A stretch of DNA of 42,736 bases from Geoalkalibacter_A sp034189505 (GTDB lineage: Bacteria; Desulfobacterota; Desulfuromonadia; Desulfuromonadales; Geoalkalibacteraceae). Under the pieces are notes generated by a model. It saw only the letters and a program-made list of their open reading frames with translations. It ran no database searches and was not told the DNA's origin. Shown piece after piece: positions 15,498 through 25,466 of the stretch (position 1 is its first letter; each line of letters begins with the position of its first letter). Made by a program: the position numbers and the translations under genes. Where the stretch lies: the NCBI GenBank assembly GCA_034189505.1, contig JAXHUR010000025.1, positions 1 to 42,736 of the forward strand. Direction: 5' to 3'.

Positions 15498-16574
15498 TCA
15501 TTTTTTTTGCGCGACCTGGCGGCACTGCGCCAAAAGAGACTCCGCTGCATCGCGTCGCCCCAGGGCATGGGCCGATCGGGCCATGGATACCAGCAGGTCA
15601 CGGTCGGGAAGAAGCTCACGCAGCAGCTGCCCGAGCCGCTGCGGCGTCAACTCGCTCTGCGGCAGCAGAAGCGCCGCCCCTCGTTCGGCCAATGCCCGGG
15701 CGTTGTCGGTCTGATGATCCCCGGCAGCGTGGGGATAGGGTACCAGGATGGCCGCCCGCCCGCAGGCGGTCAGCTCAGCCAGGGTCGTCGCCCCGGCGCG
15801 GCACAGGACAAGGTGGGCTTCGCGATAGGCTCCAGCCATGTCTTCGATAAAGGAAACGACCCCTTCATCGTCCCACCCGACCGCGCGATACCCCGCGCGC
15901 ACCCTCTCGAGATCCTCATCTCCAGTCTGATGCAGCAGGCGGATCTTGCCGCGCATGCTCTCCAGTTCCGGCAAAGTGTCAAGTACGGCGTCGTTAATGG
16001 CGCGCGCGCCCCGCGATCCTCCGAAGATCAGCAGAGTCGGCATCCCCTCGCTGAGGGCATGGGAATGAACAAGAGCCGTGCGCACCGGATTCCCTGTCAC
16101 GACCGTCGGCACTCGCTTGAAAGCCTCGGCCGTATCTTCAAAAGACAGACAGACACGGTCGACCCAGGGCGCCAGGATGCGGTTGGTCAGACCGGGACGC
16201 GCGTTCTGCTCGTGAATCAAGGCTGGGTAACGCAGCAGACGGGCGGCAGCAAGCACCGGGCCGGCGGCATAGCCCCCCACTCCCACCACCACATCCGGAT
16301 CGAATTCGCGCACCACGGCGCGGGATTGAGCAAGACTCCGGATCAGCCTTGGCAGCAGGGCAAGCTTTGCCCCCAGACCCTTGCCGACAAACCCGGAGAT
16401 ATCAATGGTGCGCAGTGGAAAACCGAGCCTCGGCAGAATCCTGCTCTCGATTCCCTGGCGGGTGCCGACAAAAAGCACTTCCGCTTCCGGCTGCTCGCGC
16501 AGGAGCTGCTCCGCCAAGGCAACCGCCGGGAAGAGATGACCGCCTGTTCCGCCACCGGCTAAAAGCATCTTCAT
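15498..16574 (-). CDS. murG: UDP-GlcNAc:lipid-I GlcNAc transferase MurG
   Basis: A 358-residue GT28 glycosyltransferase that converts lipid I to lipid II at the cytoplasmic face of the membrane. The N-terminus has the donor/acceptor loop LLAGGGTGGHLFPAVALAE, and the C-terminal domain has LIFGGSRGARAIN and LVPYPHAAGDHQTDNA. Starts at ATG 16574, overlapping ftsW by four bases. Confidence 0.98.
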   Translation of the reverse strand: MKMLLAGGGTGGHLFPAVALAEQLLREQPEAEVLFVGTRQGIESRILPRLGFPLRTIDISGFVGKGLGAKLALLPRLIRSLAQSRAVVREFDPDVVVGVGGYAAGPVLAAARLLRYPALIHEQNARPGLTNRILAPWVDRVCLSFEDTAEAFKRVPTVVTGNPVRTALVHSHALSEGMPTLLIFGGSRGARAINDAVLDTLPELESMRGKIRLLHQTGDEDLERVRAGYRAVGWDDEGVVSFIEDMAGAYREAHLVLCRAGATTLAELTACGRAAILVPYPHAAGDHQTDNARALAERGAALLLPQSELTPQRLGQLLRELLPDRDLLVSMARSAHALGRRDAAESLLAQCRQVAQKK

Positions 16575-17680
16575 GGGCTCCCCTCCCGATTCCGGCTGGT
16601 GATGTTGAGCAGAATTCCGACGGCAAACAGGGTCGTCAGCAGGCTGGTTCCCCCATAGGAAAGGAAAGGCAGCGCCAATCCCTTGGTGGGCAGCAGCCCC
16701 ATGACCACTCCCATATTGACAAACGCTTCCATGCCGATCAGAAATGTCAGTCCGAAGGCCAGGTGGCGTCCGTAATCATCCTGATGCTGCACCGCGGCCC
16801 GCAATCCACGCAGGCAGAAAACCAGGAACATGGCGGCGATAATTATGATGCCGGCAAATCCCAGTTCCTCGCCGATAACCGACAGAATAAAATCAGTGTG
16901 GGCCTCGGGCAGATAGAAGAGTTTCTGCCGCCCCTCCCCCAATCCCTGCCCAAAGGCGCCCCCCATACCGAAAGCCGTCCAGCTCTGGATAATCTGAAAT
17001 CCGGTATTGTACGGATCTTCCCAGGGATCGAGGAACGCCATAATTCGACGGCGCCGGTAGTCGACCTGCATGATGGCGACATAGAGCACCGGAAGGGCCA
17101 GAAGCCCGACCGAAATCAGGTAGCTTAAACGGGCCCCCGCCACCATCAGCATCGCCATCGCCACCCCGGCAATGACCATGGCGCTGCCGAGGTCCGGCTG
17201 CCCGAGCAGCAGCCCAAGCACCACCCCCAACACCACCATATAGGGCAGAAAGCCGAGCTTGAAACTTTTGACCTTATCCTTCTTACGCGTCAATGAATGA
17301 GCCAGGTACAGTACCATGGCGATTTTGGCGACTTCAGCCGGCTGCAGAGAAAAACCAGGCAGCCGCAACCAGCGAGAAGCGCCGCCGACCTGAGTGCCGA
17401 CGCCCGGGATCAGGACCAGCGTCAGCAGCACCACGGCCGACAGCATTGCCGGTACCGTCAGGCGACGCCAGAAGTGATAGTCGATGCGCATGCAGGCGGC
17501 CATCACCAGGAAACCGGCAACGGCAAAAATCCCCTGGCGCTTCAAAAAGTAAAATCCGTCGCTGAAGCGCTGCGAAGCCATGATGGCCGAGGCGGAGTAA
17601 ACCATGACGACGCCCAGGCAGGTCAGAACCACTGCCAACAGCAGAATCGTCGTATCATATTCACGCCGCCCCATCATCAA
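16571..17680 (-). CDS. ftsW: Lipid II polymerase / division protein FtsW
   Basis: A 369-residue SEDS-family protein with about ten membrane helices; it polymerises lipid II into glycan chains with FtsI. Seen are YSASAIMASQRF near the N-terminus, LGSAMVIAGVAMAMLM, the extracellular loop 'GWAFGQGLG'-like AFGMGGAFGQGLGEGRQKLF with PEAHTDFI, and the C-terminal GLALPFLSYGGTSLL. Several ATGs lie at the start (MMMGRREYD); all keep the coupling to murD. Four-base overlaps on both sides (murD and murG). Confidence 0.97.
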   Translation of the reverse strand: MMMGRREYDTTILLLAVVLTCLGVVMVYSASAIMASQRFSDGFYFLKRQGIFAVAGFLVMAACMRIDYHFWRRLTVPAMLSAVVLLTLVLIPGVGTQVGGASRWLRLPGFSLQPAEVAKIAMVLYLAHSLTRKKDKVKSFKLGFLPYMVVLGVVLGLLLGQPDLGSAMVIAGVAMAMLMVAGARLSYLISVGLLALPVLYVAIMQVDYRRRRIMAFLDPWEDPYNTGFQIIQSWTAFGMGGAFGQGLGEGRQKLFYLPEAHTDFILSVIGEELGFAGIIIIAAMFLVFCLRGLRAAVQHQDDYGRHLAFGLTFLIGMEAFVNMGVVMGLLPTKGLALPFLSYGGTSLLTTLFAVGILLNITSRNREGSP

Positions 17681-19044
17681 CCGATATCCCTTTGTTGTGG
17701 TTCCGGCAACTGCCGCACCAGAGAAGCGAACTGATCGCCGCGATCCTCGAAATCACGAAACATATCAAAGCTTGAACAGGCCGGCGACAACAGCACCGTC
17801 GTCCCCGCGGTCGCAAGGCGGTGGGCTGTTTGCACCGCCTCGGCCAGATCGGCGGCGCGCTCAATGCGCGTTGTTCCCGCAAGCTCCTGCTCCATACGCG
17901 CAGCGGCTTCGCCGATCAGAATCAGACAGGCAGCTTTCCGAGCCACCAGTTCCCGCAGCGGTTCATAGTCGCCCCCCTTATCCTTGCCGCCGGCAATCAG
18001 TATGACAGGCGCCGCAGGCCCCTCGAGACTTTTGACGACACTGCCGACATTGGTCGCCTTCGAGTCGTCATACCAGCTTACGCCCCCGAGAGTCCGCACA
18101 TGGGTCATGCGGTGCGGCAGGCCTGTAAAACTGCACACGGCCTCCCATGCGGTTTCAGCGGGGCAGCCTTCAAGCAGTGGCGGGATCAGGGAGGCCATGA
18201 CATTTTCAATGTTATGAACTCCTGCCAGCTTCAACTCGTCTGCGGGAAAGCGTTCCTCGCTTCCGGCATGGCGCCAGACGATCTCCTGCCCGTCAAACCC
18301 CATTCCTTCCTCGAGCACCTGCCGGGAAGAAAACTGAACCTTACGCGCGCGCCCCTGTTGTGCAATCTTCTGGACCAGGAGGTCTTCATAGTTGATGATC
18401 GCCCAGTCGTTATCGGTCTGCGCCATGAATACCCGCGCCTTGGCGGCCATGTAATCCTCCATGGCGTCATAGCGGTCCAGATGATCCTCGCTGATATTGA
18501 GCAGCAGAGCATAGCGGGGATGAAACGTCTGTACGGCTTCGAGCTGAAAACTCGAAATTTCAGCGACGATCCAGTCCCAGTCGTGTTTACGTTCAGCTTC
18601 GATGAGAGGCCGACCCAGATTCCCGCCGACAAAAGTCTTGAAGCCGCACCTTTCGAAAATCCTGCCGACCAGGGTAGTGACCGTCGACTTGCCGTTGGTT
18701 CCGGTGATGGCGACCAGAGGCGTATCCAGAACACGGGCTGCAATCTCTATTTCTCCCCATACCGGTACTCCCGCCTCAATCGCGGCGGAAATAGCGGGCT
18801 GAGTCAGGGACACTCCGGGGCTGATCACGATCAGGTCGGCACTTTGGAATTTGACCGGGTCGTGCCCTCCCAGATCGAGTGTCACTCCGGCCTGGCGCAT
18901 GGTCTCCACCTGGGGGATGCGGGTCTCATCCCTGCGGTCGGAGAGGGTCACACGGGCTCCCTGCCGCAGGAAAAATCCCAGCAGCGCCAGCCCCGTTTTG
19001 CCGCCCCCCACGATCAGGACATTTTTCCCTCCATATTGCTTCAC
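17677..19044 (-). CDS. murD: UDP-MurNAc-L-alanine--D-glutamate ligase MurD
   Basis: A 455-residue Mur ligase that adds D-glutamate. The N-terminal nucleotide-binding part has VLIVGGGKTGLALLGFFL; the ATP site is VAITGTNGKSTVTTLV; later HRMTHVRTLGGVSWYDDSKA and LIAGGKDKGGDY mark the substrate and third domains. Start ATG 19044 is four bases after the mraY stop; the end overlaps ftsW by four bases. Confidence 0.98.
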   Translation of the reverse strand: MKQYGGKNVLIVGGGKTGLALLGFFLRQGARVTLSDRRDETRIPQVETMRQAGVTLDLGGHDPVKFQSADLIVISPGVSLTQPAISAAIEAGVPVWGEIEIAARVLDTPLVAITGTNGKSTVTTLVGRIFERCGFKTFVGGNLGRPLIEAERKHDWDWIVAEISSFQLEAVQTFHPRYALLLNISEDHLDRYDAMEDYMAAKARVFMAQTDNDWAIINYEDLLVQKIAQQGRARKVQFSSRQVLEEGMGFDGQEIVWRHAGSEERFPADELKLAGVHNIENVMASLIPPLLEGCPAETAWEAVCSFTGLPHRMTHVRTLGGVSWYDDSKATNVGSVVKSLEGPAAPVILIAGGKDKGGDYEPLRELVARKAACLILIGEAAARMEQELAGTTRIERAADLAEAVQTAHRLATAGTTVLLSPACSSFDMFRDFEDRGDQFASLVRQLPEPQQRDIG

Positions 19045-19048
19045 GTAC

Positions 19049-20125
19049 CTACCTCAACTTCAGTGTCGAAAGCCCGACCAGGGCGAGTATAATGGCGATA
19101 ATCCAGAACCTGACGATGATCTTGGGCTCAGGCCAACCCTTAAGTTCGAAGTGATGGTGAAGAGGCGCCATCTTGAAAATCCGCTTGCCGTACAACCGGA
19201 AGGAAGTCACCTGGAAAATAACCGACAAAGCCTCCATTACGAAGATGCCGCCAACGATCACCAGGACAATCTCCTGCTTGGTCACCACGGCGATCGTCCC
19301 CAGCGCTCCACCAAGAGCCAGGCTGCCTACATCGCCCATGAACACCTGGGCCGGATAACTGTTGAACCAGAGGAATCCGAGCCCGGCGCCCACCATCGCG
19401 CCGCAGAGAATGGTGAGCTCTCCGGCCCCCGGCACGCTGTTGATCTGCAGATATTCCGACAGCCTTGCATTCCCGGCCAGGTAGGCAAAGAGCAGATAAG
19501 TGGCGGAGGCGATGATGACAGGGCCGATCGCCAAACCATCCAGACCATCCGTCAGATTGACCGCGTTTCCGGACCCGACCACCACCAGCAGCACAAAAGG
19601 GATATAGAACCAACCCAGGTCCGGCCTGACATTTTTAAAGAACGGCACCCCCAGGGTCGTCTGAAAATCCGGGTGGGAATAGAGCATGGCGCCTGCTGCC
19701 AGCGAAATAAGCAGGAGCCAGAACATTTTATGCCGGGCCGACAGGCCGTCGCTGCTGTGGCGTTTGACCTTGAGCAGATCGTCGGTAAAGCCGACGACGC
19801 CGAAACCGACCGTCACCAGCAGGGTGACCCAGACATAAAAATTGGTCAGATCGGCCCACAGCAGGGTCGGCAGCACGATGGCGCATAGAATCAGGGTTCC
19901 CCCCATGGTGGGGGTCCCCTCCTTTTTAAAATGGGATTCAGGTCCGACTTTGCGGATCGATTGGCCGATCTGCAAAGCGGAGAGCTTGTTGATCAGCCAG
20001 GGACCGATGATAAACGAAATCACCAATGCCGTGATCGTGGCATAGATGGTGCGGAACGTGATGAAGCGAAACACGTAGAACGCGCTGTATTCCGTATGAA
20101 GCGGGTAAAGAAGATGATAAAGCAT
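19049..20125 (-). CDS. mraY: Phospho-MurNAc-pentapeptide transferase MraY
   Basis: A 358-residue integral membrane enzyme with about ten helices that makes lipid I by transferring phospho-MurNAc-pentapeptide to undecaprenyl phosphate. Diagnostic motifs are GTPTMGGTLIL, VGFTDDLLKVKR with the catalytic aspartates, NLTDGLDGLAIGP, FMGDVGSLALGG and APLHHHFELKGW. Start ATG 20125, nine bases after murF. Confidence 0.98.
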   Translation of the reverse strand: MLYHLLYPLHTEYSAFYVFRFITFRTIYATITALVISFIIGPWLINKLSALQIGQSIRKVGPESHFKKEGTPTMGGTLILCAIVLPTLLWADLTNFYVWVTLLVTVGFGVVGFTDDLLKVKRHSSDGLSARHKMFWLLLISLAAGAMLYSHPDFQTTLGVPFFKNVRPDLGWFYIPFVLLVVVGSGNAVNLTDGLDGLAIGPVIIASATYLLFAYLAGNARLSEYLQINSVPGAGELTILCGAMVGAGLGFLWFNSYPAQVFMGDVGSLALGGALGTIAVVTKQEIVLVIVGGIFVMEALSVIFQVTSFRLYGKRIFKMAPLHHHFELKGWPEPKIIVRFWIIAIILALVGLSTLKLR

Positions 20126-20134
20126 CGGCGTCCC

Positions 20135-21532
20135 TTAGATGACCACTGCCAGCCGGAAATCCTGACGTTCCCGCAGCAAAGCGCAGATTTTCTCCATTTT
20201 CATGCCGCGCGAACCCTTGACCAGCAACCGGTCACCGCGAGCCAGCACATTGCGCAGACGGTTAGCCGCCTCCCGGTGATTGTCGGCCTTCCAGATCCGT
20301 TTGGCGGGCATGCCAGCGGCGCGCGCCCCGGCGGCAGTTTCTTCCCCCAGGGTTCCCATCACCAGCAGCACATCACAGCAGCGCGCGGCTTCAGCGCCAA
20401 TTTCCCGGTGCAGGCGGGCTGCATCGGAGCCGAGCTCAAGCATATCGCCGAGCACCGCTATGCGGCGGCCGGCACCAGGCATCTCGGACAAGGTCGTCAG
20501 CGCGGCTTTGACCGACAGGGGGTTGGCGTTATAACTGTCGTCGATAAGCAGTGCGCCCCCCGGCAGGGAACTCAGGTTGAAGCGGCCGGAGACCGGACGG
20601 TAGCGTGCCAGCCCACGGGCGATCGTTGCGGGGTCGACCCCGAGCGCCGCCGCCGCGGCAGCAGCCGCCAGCGCATTGAATACATTGTGACGTCCCGGCG
20701 CATGCAGGCGCACCAGAACCTCGGTGCTGCCCATGCACAGCCGGAAGGCCGAATCACGCTCCCGCAGCCTCAGATCCTGCCCGCGCACCTGGGCATCAGG
20801 GCTCATCCCGAACAGCACACGCTTTACGCCATTGGCCACCGGCAGCGAACGCACTCGGAAATCATCCGCATTGACCACGGCCGTGCCTCCTGGCGGAAGT
20901 GCAGCAAAAAGCTCCCCCTTGGCTCGGGCCACCCCTTCGATCCCTCCCAGGGTGTCGAGATGCGCATGGCCGATATTGGTGATCACGCCGACCTGGGGAC
21001 GGGCAATCTGCACCAGCCTTGCAATCTCGCCCCGTGCGCTCATGCCCATTTCCACCACCGCCCACTCATGACTCTGGGGATCGAGCCGGAACAGAGTCAG
21101 GGGAACGCCGATCAGGTTGTTGAAATTGCCTTCGGTTTTAAGCCCGTCTCCCGTTTCTTTTAAAATGGAAGCGAGCATCTCCTTGGTGGTCGTCTTCCCC
21201 GACGAGCCGGTGATTGCCACCAGGGGGCCTCTCAGGCGTTCACGCCAGGCCGCCGCAAGATCACCGAGAGCTCTCAAGGTATCGTGAACCTGAACGACAG
21301 GCGCCGGGAACCCTGCAATGAGTTCTTCGGACAGGCAGGCCGCCGCCCCGCGCCTTGCCGCCTGGAGCAGAAAATCGTGACCGTCGAAATTTTCGCCCCG
21401 CAGGGGGACAAACAATTGTCCCGCGGCAATGGAGCGGCTGTCCGTCGAAACTCCTTCGATTGTCCCCTGGGTATCGGCGGGGATCAATGTTCCACCAGTG
21501 ACGCGGGCCACTTCGGTCAAATCGAGTTTCAT
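20135..21532 (-). CDS. murF: UDP-MurNAc-tripeptide--D-alanyl-D-alanine ligase MurF
   Basis: A 465-residue Mur ligase that adds the D-Ala-D-Ala made by Ddl. Motifs are GVSTDSRSIAAGQLFVPLRG, the ATP site VAITGSSGKTTTKEMLAS, the Mur-ligase middle domain with ITNIGHAHLDTLGG, and LLIDDSYNANPLSVKAAL with VLGDMLELG. ATG 21532 overlaps the murE stop by four bases. Confidence 0.98.
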   Translation of the reverse strand: MKLDLTEVARVTGGTLIPADTQGTIEGVSTDSRSIAAGQLFVPLRGENFDGHDFLLQAARRGAAACLSEELIAGFPAPVVQVHDTLRALGDLAAAWRERLRGPLVAITGSSGKTTTKEMLASILKETGDGLKTEGNFNNLIGVPLTLFRLDPQSHEWAVVEMGMSARGEIARLVQIARPQVGVITNIGHAHLDTLGGIEGVARAKGELFAALPPGGTAVVNADDFRVRSLPVANGVKRVLFGMSPDAQVRGQDLRLRERDSAFRLCMGSTEVLVRLHAPGRHNVFNALAAAAAAAALGVDPATIARGLARYRPVSGRFNLSSLPGGALLIDDSYNANPLSVKAALTTLSEMPGAGRRIAVLGDMLELGSDAARLHREIGAEAARCCDVLLVMGTLGEETAAGARAAGMPAKRIWKADNHREAANRLRNVLARGDRLLVKGSRGMKMEKICALLRERQDFRLAVVI

Positions 21533-23049
21533 CCTGAGACCTCCTGCTCTGCCAGACTTCGGCGCAACTGTTCCCGATCATCAAAATGCAGACGCTCGGA
21601 GCCGATGATCTGATAATCCTCGTGCCCCTTGCCGGCCACCAGCAGCAGATCGCCGGGCTGCAGCAGTGAAACGGCCAGGTCGATTGCCCGGCGCCGATCG
21701 TGCTCGATAAAATATCCCTTGTCCAATCCGCTCAATTCATTGCGCGACAAAGAGCGGCCGCCCGCTTTGCTGCACCCCGCCTCGATCTCGCTGATGATCG
21801 CCGCGGGGTCTTCGCTGCGCGGGTTATCCGTCGTGATGATGGCAAGGTCGGCGTAACGTATCGCTACAGCGGCCATGGCGGGACGCTTGCTTTTGTCCCG
21901 ATCTCCGCCGCAACCGAACACCACCAGCACCCGCCGGGGGTTGAGCCGGCAGACGGTGGACAACACCTTGTCGAGAGCGTCGCCGGTGTGGGCATAGTCC
22001 ACAAGGATGACGGCCCCTTTGCTGTTTTCAATCCGCTCCAGACGTCCCGGCACTCCAGGCGACTGAGTTATCCCTTTTTCAATGGCTTCCAGCGGCAGGT
22101 CGAGCGCGACGGCCGCGGCTGCCGCGCACAGCAGATTTTCCAGGTTGAACTCACCCAGCAGTCCGGATTGCAGTTCAAAGACTCCCGAGGGGGTGCGGAT
22201 CCGGCCCTGGATACCATCGAGAGTCAATGTGACCGACTCGGGAGTCACCGCAGCGCACTCCCTGCGTCCGCAGGTCAAGGCACCATCGATCTCCTTCGCC
22301 AGTTGCTGACCGTAGGGATCGTCAATATTGACGACCGCATGTCCTCCTGCCTCTGGAAGCAGGTTGAACAGACGCTTCTTGCTGGCGAAATACGATGCCA
22401 TATCGCCATGATAGTCGAGGTGTTCGGAGGTCAGGTTGGTGAAAACTCCAACCGTAAAATGAACACCATCGGCCCGGTGCTGCGCCAGAGCGTGGGAAGA
22501 AACCTCCATGACCAGGCTGTCTGCGCCCTCCTGGCGAAACTGGGCCAGCGTCGCCATGAGGTCCGTCGATTCCGGTGTCGTATGCGGGGCCGGAAGACAA
22601 ATGCTCCCCAAGCGGTAGTTGATGGTTCCCAGCACGGCAGGTCGGAACCCAGCAGCCTTGAGGATCGACTCAAGAAGATAGGTCACGGTCGTCTTGCCGT
22701 TGGTTCCGGTCACACCGACAACCGGCAGCCCCGCCGTCGGATCATCGTAAAAAAGAGCGGCCGCATGCGCCATGGCCTCGCGCCCGTTCGGTACCACGAA
22801 CCCTGCAATTCCCTCGGGCAGATCGACCGGTTGCTCTGCAATAACGACCTGTGCGCCACGCTGCAGAGCGTCAGCAATGAAGCGGCGACCGTCGGATTGG
22901 ATGCCGGGCAACGCGAAAAACGCATGCCCCGCTTCGACCCGGCGCGAATCACAGCACAGCCCGGTGACCTCGGGATCGGGCGTGCCCCCCGTCATCGCTT
23001 TTGCCGTGTTCGGCAGTATGCTGGATATTTTCTTACGAACAGTCATCAT
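21529..23049 (-). CDS. murE: UDP-MurNAc-tripeptide synthetase MurE (meso-diaminopimelate type)
   Basis: A Mur ligase of about 506 residues that adds the third stem-peptide residue. The ATP site is VVGVTGTNGKTTVTYLLESI; LVDYAHTGDALDKVL and VVFGCGGDRDKSKRPAMA follow. The specificity motif reads DNPRSEDP; DNPR is the form linked to meso-diaminopimelate rather than lysine, which supports a Gram-negative-type wall. I start at ATG 23049 (MMTVRKK), which has GGAAG upstream and a family-like N-terminus. A GTG at 23073 overlapping the ftsI stop would add eight residues and give direct coupling. Confidence 0.97.
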   Translation of the reverse strand: MMTVRKKISSILPNTAKAMTGGTPDPEVTGLCCDSRRVEAGHAFFALPGIQSDGRRFIADALQRGAQVVIAEQPVDLPEGIAGFVVPNGREAMAHAAALFYDDPTAGLPVVGVTGTNGKTTVTYLLESILKAAGFRPAVLGTINYRLGSICLPAPHTTPESTDLMATLAQFRQEGADSLVMEVSSHALAQHRADGVHFTVGVFTNLTSEHLDYHGDMASYFASKKRLFNLLPEAGGHAVVNIDDPYGQQLAKEIDGALTCGRRECAAVTPESVTLTLDGIQGRIRTPSGVFELQSGLLGEFNLENLLCAAAAAVALDLPLEAIEKGITQSPGVPGRLERIENSKGAVILVDYAHTGDALDKVLSTVCRLNPRRVLVVFGCGGDRDKSKRPAMAAVAIRYADLAIITTDNPRSEDPAAIISEIEAGCSKAGGRSLSRNELSGLDKGYFIEHDRRRAIDLAVSLLQPGDLLLVAGKGHEDYQIIGSERLHFDDREQLRRSLAEQEVSG

Positions 23050-23069
23050 TCTGTCTTCCGCCCGGCGAT

Positions 23070-25085
23070 TCACGATCGCCGCTCTGGGGGCTCAAATCTG
23101 ACCCGAACTTCGGAGCCGTAGCGAATGGCTGCACCTGCGTCAGGTTTCTGATCAACCACCTGTCCGGAACCCTGCAGCTTGATATTCAGTCCGGTGCGCT
23201 CCATGACCTGCAGTACCTGCCGATAGCTCATCCCTTTCAAATCCGGCATGCGTCCCGGCCCGTTATCTCGACTCTCGCCGCCCTCAGCCATGGTCAGAGA
23301 GGTGAAGGTCACGTTTTTTTCAAGGGTCAACGGCATCGCCGGCGGCACGGTCTGCGCCGTCAGCTGCGGCGCAACCCCGACATATCGCAGCGCCTGCGTC
23401 GCAACCCGAGAAAACACCGGTGCGGCGACCAGCCCGCCATAGGTTTTTTCCTTGGGCTCATCCAGCACCACCAGAATAGTCAACCGGGGATCCTGTGCCG
23501 GAACGAATCCGACAAAGGACGACACCCGCTTGTCTGCTGAATAACCGCCGGTCACCGGATCGATTTTCTGTGCCGTTCCCGTCTTGCCGGCCACGTCAAA
23601 ACCGTGAACCTGGGAAAGAGTTCCGGTCCCGCCCTCCCGGGTAGCCAGCACCATCATGTCGCGCACCTGTGAAGCGGTTTTCTGCGACACCACGCGGCGA
23701 ACCCGGGTCGGCCGCGTTTCTCGGACGAGATTACCGTGGCTGTCGAGAATCCGGCTGACGATATAGGGCTGCATCAATACACCGCCATTGGCGATGGCAG
23801 AAGTGGCGGAGGCCAACTGAAGGGCGGTCACGCCGATTCCCTGTCCGAACGAAATGGTTGCCAGGTCGATTTCAAACCATTTGGAGGGATCACGCACCAG
23901 GCCCGAGACTTCGCCGGGCAGTTCTACTCCGGTCTTCTCACCGAACCCGAAATCGCGAATGTATGAATAAAGTTTCCGGCGTCCCAGTGACTTGCCGATT
24001 TTGGCTGTTCCGATATTGGAACTGACCTGAACAATTTCCTCGACACTGAGCTTCTGATATTTTCGATGGTCGTGAATGGTGCGCCCGCCCACAGAAAATC
24101 GCCCGTTTTCACAATCGATGCGTGTTTCAGGCTGAATAAGTTTCTCATCCAGGGCCGCTGCAACGACAAACGGCTTGAAGGTCGAACCCGGTTCGAAGGT
24201 GTCACAAACGGCGCGATTGCGCCACTGCCAGGGCTTGTAGCGCTGCAGGGCGTTGGGATTGAAGTCGGGCTGAACGGCCATCGCCAGGACTTCTCCGCTG
24301 CGGGGATCGAGCACGACAACCATTCCGGCCCGGGCGCCGGTCTCCCTGACCTGCGCGGTCAGTTCCTTCTCGGCCATGTACTGAATATTGTGATCGATCG
24401 TGAGATACAGATGGTGGCCCAGCTCTCCCTCACGCACGATATTTCCATCCAGAGCCATGGCCCGGCCCAGGGCATCGCGCTCCCGCACCAGGTATCCAGG
24501 GGCTCCGAGCAGTTCGCGGTCAAAGCTCAGCTCGATCCCCTCGAGCCCCTGGGGGTCGAGGCCCGTAAATCCCACCACATGTGCTGCGCTTTCGGAATTG
24601 GGGTAATAGCGCTTGTGCTCCTTGGTAAAACCTATGCCGCGCAGGCCCAGTTCACGCACCGCAAGACTTTCATCGGGAGTGATCCGCCGCTTAAGCCACA
24701 CAAATCCTTTGTCGGAGGAGAGTTTTTTTTCAAGCTCCCGGCGTGAAAGGTCGAGAGCCTTGCCTAAAAGGCGTGCCGCTTCAGCAGGATCCTCCACCCG
24801 CGGCGGCTCTGCATAGACAGAATCATTCTCCAGGCTGACAGCCAATTCCCGGCCGTTGCGATCATAGATAGTTCCTCGCTGCGGAGCCAGAGGAATGATC
24901 CGTTGGAGTTGCTTTTGCGCCCGTTCCTGCCAGACTTCCGCGTTGGCGACCTGGAGATAATAGGCCCTGCCTGCCACCAGCATAAATGCCAGCAGAAAAA
25001 CAAAGCCGACCAGGTTCAAACGCACACGGAACCAGCGTTCGCCTCCCTCGTCTCTTTTCACTTTTTCAGAGGGTCGGGCTGTCAA
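23070..25085 (-). CDS. ftsI: Division transpeptidase FtsI (PBP3) with a C-terminal PASTA domain
   Basis: A 671-residue class B penicillin-binding protein that cross-links septal peptidoglycan. One membrane helix (about 22-46) is followed by the dimerisation domain (RGTIYDRNGRELA) and the transpeptidase with STFK (301-304, catalytic Ser), SSN (355-357) and KTGT (501-504). The last 60 or so residues (RMPDLKGMSYRQVLQVMER ... VVDQKPDAG) form a PASTA domain, known to bind peptidoglycan or muropeptides and commoner in Gram-positive PBPs. No ATG fits; the start is TTG 25085, just after TAGGAATA. It sits between ftsL and murE in the usual order. Confidence 0.97.
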   Translation of the reverse strand: MTARPSEKVKRDEGGERWFRVRLNLVGFVFLLAFMLVAGRAYYLQVANAEVWQERAQKQLQRIIPLAPQRGTIYDRNGRELAVSLENDSVYAEPPRVEDPAEAARLLGKALDLSRRELEKKLSSDKGFVWLKRRITPDESLAVRELGLRGIGFTKEHKRYYPNSESAAHVVGFTGLDPQGLEGIELSFDRELLGAPGYLVRERDALGRAMALDGNIVREGELGHHLYLTIDHNIQYMAEKELTAQVRETGARAGMVVVLDPRSGEVLAMAVQPDFNPNALQRYKPWQWRNRAVCDTFEPGSTFKPFVVAAALDEKLIQPETRIDCENGRFSVGGRTIHDHRKYQKLSVEEIVQVSSNIGTAKIGKSLGRRKLYSYIRDFGFGEKTGVELPGEVSGLVRDPSKWFEIDLATISFGQGIGVTALQLASATSAIANGGVLMQPYIVSRILDSHGNLVRETRPTRVRRVVSQKTASQVRDMMVLATREGGTGTLSQVHGFDVAGKTGTAQKIDPVTGGYSADKRVSSFVGFVPAQDPRLTILVVLDEPKEKTYGGLVAAPVFSRVATQALRYVGVAPQLTAQTVPPAMPLTLEKNVTFTSLTMAEGGESRDNGPGRMPDLKGMSYRQVLQVMERTGLNIKLQGSGQVVDQKPDAGAAIRYGSEVRVRFEPPERRS

Positions 25086-25118
25086 TATTCCTAGACTCCT
25101 CCTGCTTCAAACGATCGA

Positions 25119-25436
25119 TCAACGAACGTTTATGATCTGATCCGGTGCGGGGGCGCGCAAACCAAGTTTGGTAACGGCAATCCGCTCAATTCGAGAAGGC
25201 TTGCTTAAACTGGCGACCTCCAGACGCAGCCTGCGACTGTCCTGCTCGGCTTCACGCACCTGAGTTTCCAGGGCGGAAATTTCATACTGCAACTGAAACA
25301 CTTGGATTCGCGACCAGACAAAAAACAGGCAGATGAGCACCATTACTGCAATAAACACGAACATGACGGCAAGCCGGGGGCGCTTTACGCCGATCTTCTC
25401 GCCACCTTCAACGGCTCTGCTGATCGATTGTGCCAT
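25119..25436 (-). CDS. ftsL: Cell division protein FtsL
   Basis: A 105-residue bitopic protein: a short basic cytoplasmic tail, one membrane helix (LAVMFVFIAVMVLICLFFVW), then a periplasmic coiled coil (LQYEISALETQVREAEQDSR) of the FtsL/FtsB type that activates FtsWI. Sequence is poorly conserved in this family; the call rests on the architecture and on its place between rsmH and ftsI. ATG 25436 follows GGGAG by seven bases; a TTG two codons earlier is less likely. Confidence 0.9.
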   Translation of the reverse strand: MAQSISRAVEGGEKIGVKRPRLAVMFVFIAVMVLICLFFVWSRIQVFQLQYEISALETQVREAEQDSRRLRLEVASLSKPSRIERIAVTKLGLRAPAPDQIINVR

Positions 25437-25466
25437 TTTCAAACTCCCGGGAGCAGCCTCCCTGAA

